NCBI RefSeq assembly: GCF_001591505.1
Contig: NZ_BCVA01000003.1
Coordinates: 222,531 to 286,530, forward strand
Direction: 5' to 3'
DNA length: 64,000 nt
Source of the DNA: Neobacillus niacini NBRC 15566
Lineage (GTDB): Bacteria > Bacillota > Bacilli > Bacillales > Cytobacillaceae
In this document: in pieces, positions 8,467-16,202 of the stretch
Layout of the letters: every line of letters starts with the position of its first letter
Numbering within the stretch: position 1 is the first letter of the stretch
The notes under the pieces: model-generated
What the model was told of the DNA's origin: nothing
Database searches by the model: none
What the model saw: the letters and a program-made list of their open reading frames with translations, nothing else
Position numbers and translations under genes: made by a program

Positions 8467-9384
8467 ATGGGAATAAAAAAAGTATCTATTATCGGATTAG
8501 GAGCATTAGGAATATTATTCGGCAACCATTTTGTCAAGAGATTGCCGAAGGGGGATGTAAGAATTATAGCGGACCGCTACCGTATCGAAAAATATAAAAG
8601 AGAACATGTCTATTGTAATGGAGAACCTTGTGATTTCCACTATGTAACACCCGAAGAACCCTGCGAACCAGCAGATTTACTGATTTTCACTGTAAAATAC
8701 GAAGGCTTACATGACGCCATTCAAGCTGTTCGGCATCATGTGGGTAAGGACACGATCATATTGTCCGCATTAAATGGTATTACAAGTGAAGGTATTATTG
8801 GGCAAGTGTATGGGTTGGATAAGATTCTTTATAGTGTAGCCCAAGGGATGGACGCGGTAAAAGTAGGAAATAAACTTACATACGACCATATGGGAATGCT
8901 TTGCTTCGGTGATCAAAAGCCTGGAATAATTTCTGAGGAGGCTAAAAGTGTTGCCGCCTTTTTTGATAAAATTGATTTTCCATATGAGATAGACACCGAT
9001 ATGAATAAGCGGCTATGGGGAAAATTCATGCTGAATGTCGGAGTTAATCAAACCGTCGCTGTCTATAAAAGCAATTACGGTGAAATTCAACGGGAAGGTG
9101 CGGCAAGGGAAACCATGATTGCCGCGATGAGAGAGGTCATTACCTTATCTGAATACGAGGGGATAAATCTAACAGAGGCAGATTTGAATTACTGGTTAAG
9201 TGTGTTAGCCACTTTAAGCCCCGAAGGGAAACCTTCTATGGCGCAGGACTTGGAAGCACGGAGACATAGCGAGGTGGCTTTATTCGCGGGAGCAGTATTG
9301 TATATGGGGAATAAACATCGAGTACCGACTCCGATAAATAAACAACTATTTGATACCATTAAATCCATTGAAAATACCTATTAA
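8467..9384 (+). CDS. Ketopantoate reductase (ApbA/PanE) family protein
   Basis: 305 residues with an N-terminal Rossmann fold (GLGALGILFG, about 10-19), the central FTVKY motif of PanE proteins and the helical C-terminal domain with a catalytic-type Lys in NKRLWGKFMLNVGVNQ. PanE reduces 2-dehydropantoate to pantoate with NADPH in coenzyme A synthesis. Bacillus genomes usually hold several PanE paralogues, and there are no panBCD genes here, so true ketopantoate activity is only probable. AAGGAG precedes the ATG. It ends at a bidirectional terminator shared with the convergent FAD gene. Confidence 0.8.
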   Translation: MGIKKVSIIGLGALGILFGNHFVKRLPKGDVRIIADRYRIEKYKREHVYCNGEPCDFHYVTPEEPCEPADLLIFTVKYEGLHDAIQAVRHHVGKDTIILSALNGITSEGIIGQVYGLDKILYSVAQGMDAVKVGNKLTYDHMGMLCFGDQKPGIISEEAKSVAAFFDKIDFPYEIDTDMNKRLWGKFMLNVGVNQTVAVYKSNYGEIQREGAARETMIAAMREVITLSEYEGINLTEADLNYWLSVLATLSPEGKPSMAQDLEARRHSEVALFAGAVLYMGNKHRVPTPINKQLFDTIKSIENTY

Positions 9385-9407
9385 AAGGTAAATTCTTAGA
9401 CATTAGT

Positions 9408-9443
9408 AAAAAGCGGTTCTCTTTTTAAAAGAGGACCGCTTTT
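9408..9443. terminator. Bidirectional Rho-independent terminator between convergent genes
   Basis: AGCGGT and ACCGCT arms, extended inward by CTCTT/AAGAG, flanked by A5 on the left and T4 on the right. It can terminate both the PanE-like gene (+) and the FAD oxidoreductase gene (-). Confidence 0.85.
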
Positions 9444-9448
9444 ATGAG

Positions 9449-10777
9449 TTATAGTTTTCTCGAATTTGTAAATGTGCGGTTCAAAACACTTTTAATAATC
9501 CCTGGCCTCATCAGTGAGGTTATCGGATTAACTAGATTCATCACTTTCACAAACGCATTATACACCTCTTGATTTTGTGCGGATAAAAGAAAAATATTTT
9601 TAGCATACCATTGCTGGATGGACAGTCCAAATGGCTTTTTCCCGCGAGTGTCAGGATAGCGGAAATCTTCTGTAAGGACCATATTCCAAATCGGGGAAAT
9701 AATTTTCGCTGCCTTTTTATGAAAATCCGCTGGCATCTTTTGTCGAGCACCTTTATTTATCAATTTTTGCAGTGCAAGAGCCTCTAAAATCGCAATACTC
9801 ATTCCTTGGCCGAATACAGGGTCAATTCTGCAGAGGGTATCACCGATTAGTAAAAGTCGATCTGGTAATTCAATCTTATCAAACCTTCTCCAAACAATAT
9901 GTGGGATACGATAGAGGCTTGTTTTGGTAAGAGGAGTTGCATTTTTTATTTCGTGATAAATATCCATTTTTGGCAATTTTCTTGAAAGTTCAATAAAGCC
10001 GCTATCGTCTTTTAAAACCTCTTTCTCATTTATAGCGTTATGATAACCCATTATGGTGACAATATAACGATTTCCCTCTATCTTAGAAATCGTACCGCCG
10101 ATTTTTTCTTGAGGCGGATTGGGATAAAGCATCTTAATCTTCCAGTCTTTTTCCTGGTCTTCAGTCAGTTGAAATTGTTTACTACTATAACTTAAGTTGA
10201 TGTCAACCTTTTCCTCAGGAATAGGGGTACCTTGTTTATGTAACCAATTAGATGTAAAACTGCTTACTCCGCTGGCGTCCACTATTAAATCTGCTAATAA
10301 TGGACCGTTTTTTAATAAAACACCTGTAATCCGATTATCTTCTTCATTATATAAAAAATCTTGGACGACTTGATTGTAATGCAAAACAACATTTGGAATC
10401 CTTTTTATGTATTGTTCTATGTGCCATTCTAAGTGCGGGCGCGTTTGCAGAGTAGTATTGTATCCTCCATCATATCGTATTTTCCAAGCACCATGGTGAA
10501 ACCATGCAAGATCAATGGTTGAATTAATTTTTACAGCACCGCTCTTATAAAATTCCCCTGTTATACCAGGAAATAAGTTTTCAAGACCATACTCACCGGC
10601 ATGAAGGAGGGCGTGTAAATGTTCACCTTGAGGTGCAGCTTTACGTGAAAAGGGTCCTTCCGGTTCATTGTCACGTTCGAGGATGATTACTTCTTTGTAA
10701 ACATCCGACAACACCCGCGCTGCTAATTTACCAGAGATACCTCCACCAATAATAATTGCCTTATCCATTAAGAACAT
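9449..10777 (-). CDS. FAD-dependent oxidoreductase/monooxygenase of the PHBH/geranylgeranyl-reductase type
   Basis: About 442 residues. The N-terminus has the FAD dinucleotide fold (AIIIGGGISGKLAARVLSD) with the acidic end of strand 2 in VIILERD. The second FAD motif near residue 315 reads LLLIGDTLCRIDPVFGQGMS, the GD...DP..GQG signature of group A flavin monooxygenases and related reductases and halogenases. The substrate is unknown. The frame reaches a GTG at 10789; the ATG at 10777 has AGGTG 9 bases upstream and is the better start. A terminator separates it from the small gene upstream, so it probably has its own promoter. Confidence 0.8.
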   Translation of the reverse strand: MFLMDKAIIIGGGISGKLAARVLSDVYKEVIILERDNEPEGPFSRKAAPQGEHLHALLHAGEYGLENLFPGITGEFYKSGAVKINSTIDLAWFHHGAWKIRYDGGYNTTLQTRPHLEWHIEQYIKRIPNVVLHYNQVVQDFLYNEEDNRITGVLLKNGPLLADLIVDASGVSSFTSNWLHKQGTPIPEEKVDINLSYSSKQFQLTEDQEKDWKIKMLYPNPPQEKIGGTISKIEGNRYIVTIMGYHNAINEKEVLKDDSGFIELSRKLPKMDIYHEIKNATPLTKTSLYRIPHIVWRRFDKIELPDRLLLIGDTLCRIDPVFGQGMSIAILEALALQKLINKGARQKMPADFHKKAAKIISPIWNMVLTEDFRYPDTRGKKPFGLSIQQWYAKNIFLLSAQNQEVYNAFVKVMNLVNPITSLMRPGIIKSVLNRTFTNSRKL

Positions 10778-10809
10778 AAGATGAAACACCTGCCAAAATA
10801 ATGTTTTTC

Positions 10810-10843
10810 AAAAAAAAGTAACCCATAACGGTGGTGGGTTACT
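10810..10843 (-). terminator. Minus-strand Rho-independent terminator
   Basis: Perfect 9-bp stem AGTAACCCA / TGGGTTACT followed on the minus strand by a run of Ts (A run at 10810-10817). It ends the unit at 10860-11255. Confidence 0.85.
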
Positions 10844-10859
10844 ATTTTAAAGGAATGAA

Positions 10860-11255
10860 TTATGCACCAAGCTGATCTAAAATGTATGAAGAATTTTGTT
10901 CATCCCATCGAAAAATTCCTTCTTGGAGCTGGATGACTGAATCGAAAGGACGTGGAATTGGTAAATTTCCTAACTGCCCTAACAATTGCTCCCTTAATTG
11001 AAGGAGTTCGTTTTTGGACGCAATGCGAATAACTTGATTTAATCTAAGATTCTTTACAGTTATGTTCTTACTTTCACAAATGCTATCTTGGAAAGGCTTG
11101 TTAAACTGAATCATCATTTCTAAATCATTTAGGCAGGCCACACCAAAAACATCTTTTATGGTATCTTCATATTTAAGCTGATATCCAGTTGCAAATTTAA
11201 TCATATTCTTTTCAGGATTTTCTAAAATATAAATTGTATCAATTTCATTTTTCAT
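10860..11255 (-). CDS. Hypothetical 131-residue cytosolic protein
   Basis: No signal peptide, membrane segment or catalytic motif is apparent. The pattern of short alternating hydrophobic stretches suggests a small alpha/beta protein. It has a proper AAGGGTG ribosome site 6-7 bases before the ATG, a recognisable promoter and its own terminator, so it is very likely real. It is divergent from the desaturase gene and shares its regulatory region. I do not recognise the family. Confidence 0.6.
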   Translation of the reverse strand: MKNEIDTIYILENPEKNMIKFATGYQLKYEDTIKDVFGVACLNDLEMMIQFNKPFQDSICESKNITVKNLRLNQVIRIASKNELLQLREQLLGQLGNLPIPRPFDSVIQLQEGIFRWDEQNSSYILDQLGA

Positions 11256-11329
11256 TTATTAACACCCTTTTGAAGCGGACGGTTTTTTACCTACATCACC
11301 GCTTTAATTTGTTAAAACACAACTATTTT

Positions 11330-11360
11330 ATTATAGCATATTTTTCTGTTTTGGTGTAAA
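11330..11360 (-). promoter_or_regulatory. Minus-strand sigma-A promoter for the 131-residue gene
   Basis: Read on the minus strand, TTTACA (11355-11360), a 19-bp spacer and a perfect TATAAT (11330-11335). It is back to back with the des promoter region. Confidence 0.5.
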
Positions 11361-11372
11361 AGACAACTTCTA

Positions 11373-11401
11373 TATGACGTTTGTCATACTCTGCATATGA
11401 C
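11373..11401. promoter_or_regulatory. Dyad operator upstream of des, probably for a DesR-type regulator
   Basis: TATGAC and GTCATA face each other across GTTT (11373-11388), and a third direct half-site TATGAC follows at 11396-11401. The array ends 10 bp before the likely -35 region of des, about -73 to -45 from the predicted start. In B. subtilis, phosphorylated DesR binds two adjacent sites in this location to activate des in the cold. Assignment to DesR is by analogy. Confidence 0.6.
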
Positions 11402-11410
11402 ACCTGGTAC

Positions 11411-11439
11411 TTACATGAATGATTTTATTTCCCTATACT
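11411..11439 (+). promoter_or_regulatory. Putative des promoter
   Basis: A TATACT -10 (11434-11439) lies 17 bp from a very weak -35 (TTACAT). A weak -35 next to an operator fits an activator-dependent promoter. Confidence 0.5.
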
Positions 11440-11474
11440 TATTTTAACGACACAAACCGAAGGGAATTAAAATT

Positions 11475-12509
11475 ATGTCAGTACAAGAAAATACGAAGAA
11501 TTTACGAAAACAAGTTGCTCCTTTTGAAGGATCAACAACAAAAGAAAGTGTATGGCAGATTATTAACACGGTTGGACCGTTTATCTTATTGTGGTTCATT
11601 GCTTATCAATGTTTATCTGTTTCTTATTGGTTGGCATTGGTTCCGATGATCGCAGCGGCAGGGTTTTTAGTACGAATTTTTATCATTTTTCATGACTGTA
11701 CCCATCATTCGTTTTTCAAAAACAGAAAGGCGAATCGTGCAGTTGGTACCGCAATGGGAGTATTAACATTGTTCCCGTTTGATCAATGGGGTCACGAACA
11801 CTCTGTTCATCATGCCACAAGTGGTAATTTAGATAAGCGTGGTACAGGAGATATTTGGACACTAACAGTCGATGAATATTTGGCAGCACCACTTAGACTT
11901 CGACTAGCTTACCGTTTTTATCGTAATCCTATCGTGATGTTTGGCTTAGGACCAATCTATGTTTTCGCGCTTAAAAATCGTTTTAATCGTAAAGATGCAC
12001 GTAAAAAAGAGCGAATGAACACCTATTTAACCAATGTCATTCTTGTTGCTTTAGTTACTTTGTTTTGCGTCACAATTGGCTGGCAATCATTCCTGCTCAT
12101 TCAAGGCACCATTTTCATGATTTCCGGTTCAGCAGGTATTTGGCTGTTTTACGTACAGCATACATTTGAAGATTCTTACTTTGAAGAAGATAAGGACTGG
12201 GAATATGTGAAAGCTGCAGTAGAGGGAAGTTCTTTTTACAAACTGCCTAAACTTTTGCAATTCTTAACAGGGAATATTGGATTTCACCATGTTCACCATT
12301 TAAGCCCAAGAGTTCCAAATTATAAATTAGAAGAAGCTCATAATCAGACAGAACCATTAAAAAACGTTCCAACCATTACACTTGCGACAAGCTTAAAGTC
12401 ACTTCGTTTCCGTTTATGGGATGAAAATGCCAAGAATTTTGTTGCTTTTAAAGACGTGAAAGCTTTAGCGAAAAAACGTATTTCTGTTCAAGCGAAACCA
12501 GAGTTATAA
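11475..12509 (+). CDS. des: Acyl-lipid (delta-5 type) fatty acid desaturase
   Basis: 344 residues, close to the 352 of B. subtilis Des. All three histidine boxes of membrane di-iron desaturases are present: HDCTHH (about 73-78), HSVHH (about 113-117) and HHVHH (about 275-279). There are two pairs of membrane segments. Long blocks agree with recalled B. subtilis Des, for example SNxDKRGTGDIW and SFYKLPKLLQ. The enzyme introduces a cis double bond into membrane phospholipid acyl chains, using ferredoxin or flavodoxin, to restore fluidity in the cold. An operator-like dyad and weak promoter precede it and a DesR-like gene follows, but no desK lies between them. Confidence 0.95.
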   Translation: MSVQENTKNLRKQVAPFEGSTTKESVWQIINTVGPFILLWFIAYQCLSVSYWLALVPMIAAAGFLVRIFIIFHDCTHHSFFKNRKANRAVGTAMGVLTLFPFDQWGHEHSVHHATSGNLDKRGTGDIWTLTVDEYLAAPLRLRLAYRFYRNPIVMFGLGPIYVFALKNRFNRKDARKKERMNTYLTNVILVALVTLFCVTIGWQSFLLIQGTIFMISGSAGIWLFYVQHTFEDSYFEEDKDWEYVKAAVEGSSFYKLPKLLQFLTGNIGFHHVHHLSPRVPNYKLEEAHNQTEPLKNVPTITLATSLKSLRFRLWDENAKNFVAFKDVKALAKKRISVQAKPEL

Positions 12510-12526
12510 TATTACCCAATTTGGCT

Positions 12527-12548
12527 GACTCTCCGTGCATGGGGAGTC
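12527..12548 (+). other. Intergenic hairpin between des and the DesR-like gene
   Basis: 8-bp stem GACTCTCC / GGGGAGTC with a 6-base loop. No T tract follows, so partial termination or mRNA end protection is more likely than full termination. Confidence 0.45.
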
Positions 12549-12588
12549 TCTGCATGTGGAGCAGCCGCCTGATAAGGAGAGATTGAAG

Positions 12589-13098
12589 ATGATTCGAATT
12601 GTAATCGCAGAGGATCAGGCGCTGCTGTTAGAGGCCATGGGGAATCTGTTGAACTTGGAAGAGGATATCGAAGTAGTTGGTCAGGCAGGCAATGGGGAAG
12701 AGGCAATTACTCTGGTGCAAAATTTACAGCCGGATGTTTGTATTATGGACATTGAAATGCCTGAAAAGACAGGTCTCGAGGCCGCAGAAGAATTACAGTA
12801 CATTAATTGTAAAGTAATTATTCTTACCACCTTCGCTAGACCGGGATATTATCAGCGTGCATTGAAGGCTGACGTTAAAGGATATTTACTGAAAGACAAT
12901 CCTAGTGAAGAATTAGCCTCGTCCATTCGAAGCATTATGGCTGGAAAGCGAATTTATTCACATGAACTCATGGATGAGGAATCGAGAGAAGAAGATGACG
13001 ACTTAATCCCTCAAACCTCCAACCATCACAACAAGATGGGATCTGTTAAAAGTTATTTAACTTCCATTATGGATAAAATAAAATTACCAACAGGTTAA
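12589..13098 (+). CDS. DesR-like response regulator with a truncated DNA-binding domain
   Basis: 169 residues. The receiver domain (1-125) is intact and closely follows B. subtilis DesR: acidic pocket Asp9, phospho-acceptor Asp54 (CIMDIEMP), and conserved runs such as TGLEAAEEL and TTFARPGYY. After residue 128 the LuxR-type helix-turn-helix should occupy about 65 residues. Here it is replaced by an acidic, Asn/His-rich stretch and a remnant (GSVKSYLTSIMDKI) matching only the end of the recognition helix. The first two helices and the C-terminus are missing, so normal DNA binding is doubtful. ATG 12589 has AAGGAG 9 bases upstream. It may be a decaying gene or a phosphate sink. No DesK is adjacent. 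Confidence 0.85.
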   Translation: MIRIVIAEDQALLLEAMGNLLNLEEDIEVVGQAGNGEEAITLVQNLQPDVCIMDIEMPEKTGLEAAEELQYINCKVIILTTFARPGYYQRALKADVKGYLLKDNPSEELASSIRSIMAGKRIYSHELMDEESREEDDDLIPQTSNHHNKMGSVKSYLTSIMDKIKLPTG

Positions 13099-13128
13099 AG
13101 CACCCAATTTTTACTGGGTGCTTTTTTA
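13098..13128 (+). terminator. Rho-independent terminator
   Basis: Stem AAGCACCCA / TGGGTGCTT plus a T run, overlapping the stop codon of the DesR-like gene. The same arms occur in the terminator at 974-1001. Confidence 0.9.
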
Positions 13129-13244
13129 TATTTTTTAGATAAATACGATTCACAAAAATCAGAATGGGTAATATATGGGGTGCGCAAGATGAAGATATTG
13201 TATATTCAAACATTAAAGAAGGCGGAGGAAGGAAAGAAAACTAA

Positions 13245-13613
13245 TTAGTAAACATCAAACCACATTGGTTCAGTGTCTACAGGGTCGCCATTGTAATTGA
13301 TCAAGATTTCATCTCCTGTTTTGATATCACTATAGGCAAAAATATCAATGGTTTGATTTTTGAGATTAAGCTTATATAAAGCATTAGGGGTGTAGGAGTG
13401 ATTAAACAATGAACCGTATCCAAGCGCTAATGCACATTCTTGTAAATCGTCACCCCACCAAAAAACGTATTCAATCATGATGGTTTTTTTCAAATATTTA
13501 AACTCATTTTTCGAGGAAATGATCACGGGTGCTTCATGAATGAGCTCACCTTTCTTAATGTCGCAGGTTGCGAATATACCTCTGCCATACTTTGATTTCT
13601 TCATTTCAAACAT
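13245..13613 (-). CDS. Small SET-domain protein
   Basis: 122 residues that correspond to a bare SET domain: KSKYGRGIFA at the start, GYGSLFNHSYTPNA (the NHS.xPN core that binds S-adenosylmethionine) and DEILINYNGDP at the end with the catalytic-type Tyr. SET proteins methylate lysine side chains; in bacteria the targets are mostly unknown. Pre-SET and post-SET cysteine regions are absent, as is normal for short bacterial forms. GGTGGTG lies 8 bases before the ATG. It is divergent from the DDAH-like gene at 13723. Confidence 0.85.
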   Translation of the reverse strand: MFEMKKSKYGRGIFATCDIKKGELIHEAPVIISSKNEFKYLKKTIMIEYVFWWGDDLQECALALGYGSLFNHSYTPNALYKLNLKNQTIDIFAYSDIKTGDEILINYNGDPVDTEPMWFDVY

Positions 13614-13722
13614 AAAATTAGCACCACCATTATAAATTGAAATTCCTTTTATTACTCTATGAATGAATGGGAGAATTTGTTTAAGTAATCCTATAAAGGA
13701 AGATTATTTAGGAGGAGCGCAA

Positions 13723-14565
13723 ATGACGCAAAATCATAAAACATATTGTGGAAACGAGTATGACCCATTAAAGCGTGTAATTCTTTGCCAGCCCCAATAT
13801 ATGACGATTCGTGAAGTTATCAACGAAACACAAAAGGAATTTAAGGATGAAGGGATCCATATAAAACGTGCGCTGGAACAACACAGTGAGTTTGTCAGAA
13901 CTCTAGAAACAAACGGGATAGAGGTTGTTTTATTGCCTTATCATAAAAAATTCCCAGAGCAGGTGTTCACACGTGACATTGGCTTTACCCTAGGACAAAC
14001 CATTTTTGTTGCGAAGATGGCTCATGATGTACGTATCGGCGAGGAAGATGTTTTAAAACAGTGGCTTGATGATGAAGAAATGTCTTATTACACTTTGGCT
14101 GAAGACAAGATTGAAGGCGGAGATGTAATTATTGATGGGGAGACGATTTATGTTGGACTAAGTAACCGGACCCATGAGGAGGCAGTAGAACATTTGCAAG
14201 GTCTTCTAGTTCAATATGAAGTAAAAGCCATCCCCTTTAAGGAAAAATATCTCCATTTGGATTGTGTATTTAATGTTATATCGCCCGATACTGCCTTGAT
14301 TTATCGTCCTGCATTAACCGAGGAAGATATAAACCTTTTTTCTTCCCGCTATGACTTAATTGAGGTAACAGAGGAAGAACAATTTACACTAGGAACAAAT
14401 GTATTGTGTATAGGGAATAAGAGAATTTTAAGTTTGCCCATTAATAAACATGTGAATCAAAATCTGCGTAGCCGTGGGTTCGAAGTAATTGAAGTGGATA
14501 TTTCAGAAATCATTAAATCAGGTGGGTCTTTCCGCTGCTGTACGCTGCCAATCTTCAGAGGATAA
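13723..14565 (+). CDS. Dimethylargininase (DDAH)/arginine deiminase-superfamily hydrolase
   Basis: 280 residues from an ATG with a perfect AGGAGG; an in-frame ATG at 13663 is less likely. The guanidino-modifying fold is supported by FTRDIGF, IEGGDVII, LHLDCVFN (catalytic His) and the C-terminal GGSFRCCTLPI with the nucleophilic Cys. The family hydrolyses methylated or free arginine (or related amidines) to citrulline-type products. Relatives in Bacillus (YkgA type) are annotated as N-dimethylarginine dimethylaminohydrolases. The exact substrate is not determined. It ends at a terminator shared with the convergent SASP gene. Confidence 0.85.
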   Translation: MTQNHKTYCGNEYDPLKRVILCQPQYMTIREVINETQKEFKDEGIHIKRALEQHSEFVRTLETNGIEVVLLPYHKKFPEQVFTRDIGFTLGQTIFVAKMAHDVRIGEEDVLKQWLDDEEMSYYTLAEDKIEGGDVIIDGETIYVGLSNRTHEEAVEHLQGLLVQYEVKAIPFKEKYLHLDCVFNVISPDTALIYRPALTEEDINLFSSRYDLIEVTEEEQFTLGTNVLCIGNKRILSLPINKHVNQNLRSRGFEVIEVDISEIIKSGGSFRCCTLPIFRG

Positions 14566-14596
14566 AAAAAGGCTGTCCGAGTACATTCGGACAGCC
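14563..14596 (-). terminator. Terminator of the SASP gene (also facing the DDAH gene)
   Basis: Perfect 10-bp stem GGCTGTCCGA / TCGGACAGCC. The A run at 14564-14570 gives the minus-strand transcript its U tract; the plus-strand side has only CGTTT, so it mainly serves the SASP gene. Confidence 0.8.
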
Positions 14597-14615
14597 CGTT
14601 TCGTGAAACCCCAAG

Positions 14616-14810
14616 TTATATACCTTGTTGATTTCGTAATGTTTGTTCAGCCAACGCGACAAGACGTTTGGTCATTTCGCCGCCGACTGAGCCGTTTGCT
14701 CGTGCGGTCGTATCAGCACCAAGTTGAACTCCAAACTCGTTGGCGATTTCTTCCTTCATTTGATTCAGAACATTGTCTGCACCAGGAACCAATAGTTTGT
14801 TTCTAGCCAT
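14616..14810 (-). CDS. Alpha/beta-type small acid-soluble spore protein
   Basis: 64 residues with both family signatures: the germination-protease cleavage region in [20 protein letters not shown] (Glu-Phe-Gly context) and the conserved C-terminal [16 protein letters not shown]. These proteins coat and protect spore DNA in the forespore and are degraded at germination. GGGAGTGAT precedes the ATG. Forespore (sigma-G) control is expected for the family, though I could not fit a convincing sigma-G promoter upstream. A GAGCAATT/AATTGCTC inverted repeat lies at 14838-14855 in its leader. Confidence 0.95.
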   Translation of the reverse strand: MARNKLLVPGADNVLNQMKEEIANEFGVQLGADTTARANGSVGGEMTKRLVALAEQTLRNQQGI

Positions 14811-14896
14811 GATACATCACTCCCGACGAAGTTTTTTGAGCAATTAGAATTGCTCGTATATAATTTACCCTGATTGATTATTCCGGATTCGTGACA

Positions 14897-16027
14897 CTAA
14901 TTGGCATAATAGTTTTGCGTGTAATAAGGCTGCGATTTCTCATTAAAGGCTACACCAACTCCTAAGTACTCATAATCTTGGCGCAGTATATTTTCACGGT
15001 GTCCAAGTGAATTCATTAATCCTTCATGGGCAAAGATACTGCTTAATTGACCGTATGCCAGATTTTCTCCAGCAGTATGGAACCTAACGGAATCCTCTTT
15101 CATTCTGTCAAATGGTGATTGTCCTTGCAAATTCTTATGATCGAAATAATTATTTGTGGCCATATCAGCACTATGCTCTCTAGCCGTTTCTCTCACATGG
15201 TCATCCCAGGTGAGGACAGAGAGTTGGTGATTCACTCGGGATGCATTAGTTAAATCAAACATTTGATACTCAAAGCCTTCTTTTAAGGTTGGCGATGCCT
15301 CCGTATAAAAATCTTTTTTGTTGTCCTCCATGGTTTTACTGACGATTTGTATCGCTGTTACAGTATTATTTTCATGCTTATCATAAAAAATCGTCACATA
15401 AGCGTTATCCAGTAAAAATAAATCATTGTCACTATTCTCTTGCAGCTGATATATGACCATTCCTTTTTGAACTTTCGTTATAGGATCTCCGAGAATGCTG
15501 CGAACATTTTCTTTCGATGTAGCGCCAATCTTAATTCCATTAGTAGAAGTCAATAAATCTTGGTTGGTGTATAAACCGGCAGCTTGATTATTGTCATCAT
15601 ACATCACCATAAAGAAATTATGATAATTCTCATGATAAGCATGCCAGTTTGTGCCATATTCATTTAGAGAAATCCGTTTTGCTAAACCTAGATTATGTTC
15701 GATGTCCGTCTTTGCATTTCCAAGCTCGATATTGTGAATAGAAAAAGTTTGTTGAGATGGTGGTGTTAACTCCACCTTTTTCGGTGGGGGCTCATTCGAT
15801 ATTTCTTTGTTTAATGGCATTTCATCTAATTGAAAACCAAACTGTTTTAACATCTGCTGAATATCATCATATAAAACACTAACCGTTTCTGGAACCTCAA
15901 GATTTTCTTTTAATGACGATACAAAATTAGCATGAATGTCGGAATTATCCAGCTGTTTTGTGATATAAGGCCAGGAAATATATAGTAAAAATAATAATGC
16001 AATTAATCTCAATAAACGAAACATCAT
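14897..16027 (-). CDS. YlbC-like membrane-anchored CAP (SCP/PR-1) domain protein
   Basis: 376 residues. An N-terminal membrane anchor (about 3-20) is followed by a low-complexity linker, a CAP-associated N-terminal domain (about 95-235; IELGNAKTDIEHNLG, IGATSKENVRSILGDP) and a C-terminal CAP domain (about 255-376; LTNASRVNHQLSVLTWDD, AREHSADMATNNYFDH, GENLAYG, GHRENIL). The domain order is that of B. subtilis YlbC. It should act on the outer face of the membrane or, in sporulating cells, at the spore envelope; no enzymatic activity is established. It lies next to a spore-protein gene. Two adjacent ATGs start the frame. Confidence 0.9.
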   Translation of the reverse strand: MMFRLLRLIALLFLLYISWPYITKQLDNSDIHANFVSSLKENLEVPETVSVLYDDIQQMLKQFGFQLDEMPLNKEISNEPPPKKVELTPPSQQTFSIHNIELGNAKTDIEHNLGLAKRISLNEYGTNWHAYHENYHNFFMVMYDDNNQAAGLYTNQDLLTSTNGIKIGATSKENVRSILGDPITKVQKGMVIYQLQENSDNDLFLLDNAYVTIFYDKHENNTVTAIQIVSKTMEDNKKDFYTEASPTLKEGFEYQMFDLTNASRVNHQLSVLTWDDHVRETAREHSADMATNNYFDHKNLQGQSPFDRMKEDSVRFHTAGENLAYGQLSSIFAHEGLMNSLGHRENILRQDYEYLGVGVAFNEKSQPYYTQNYYAN

Positions 16028-16154
16028 CTTTCCTCCAATTCTATTAGGAGTATAGCCAATTTCGATTAACTGTAAAATAAATTAGCCCTGAAATCAAGAT
16101 ATATTTTCGTTAATTTCATTATATCTGAGATAAACGGAATATTTTTCATTGTCG

Positions 16155-16199
16155 AAAAAAAGTGAAAATGTCAGGCACACTATCAAGTGCCTGACATTT
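16155..16199 (-). terminator. Rho-independent terminator of the ribonuclease J gene
   Basis: Perfect stem of about 13 bp, TGTCAGGCAC / GTGCCTGACA extended by AAA/TTT, with a T-rich minus-strand tail. This TGTCAGGCAC arm recalls a hairpin repeated widely in some Bacillus genomes, which is from memory only. Confidence 0.8.
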
Positions 16200-16202
16200 G
16201 CT

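Noticed and set aside
13189..13248. Short ORF MKILYIQTLKKAEEGKKTN between the DesR-like terminator and the SET gene
   Set aside because: Only 19 codons, no convincing ribosome site (GGGGTG is distant), and it runs into the end of the convergent SET gene; kept as chance.
14489..14806. Plus-strand ORF covering the SASP gene
   Set aside because: It is the antisense shadow of a clear alpha/beta-type SASP and overlaps the DDAH gene in another frame.
14838..14855. GAGCAATT/AATTGCTC inverted repeat as a terminator
   Set aside because: The T/A run is on the 5' side for both strands relative to likely transcripts, and it lies in the leader of the SASP gene.
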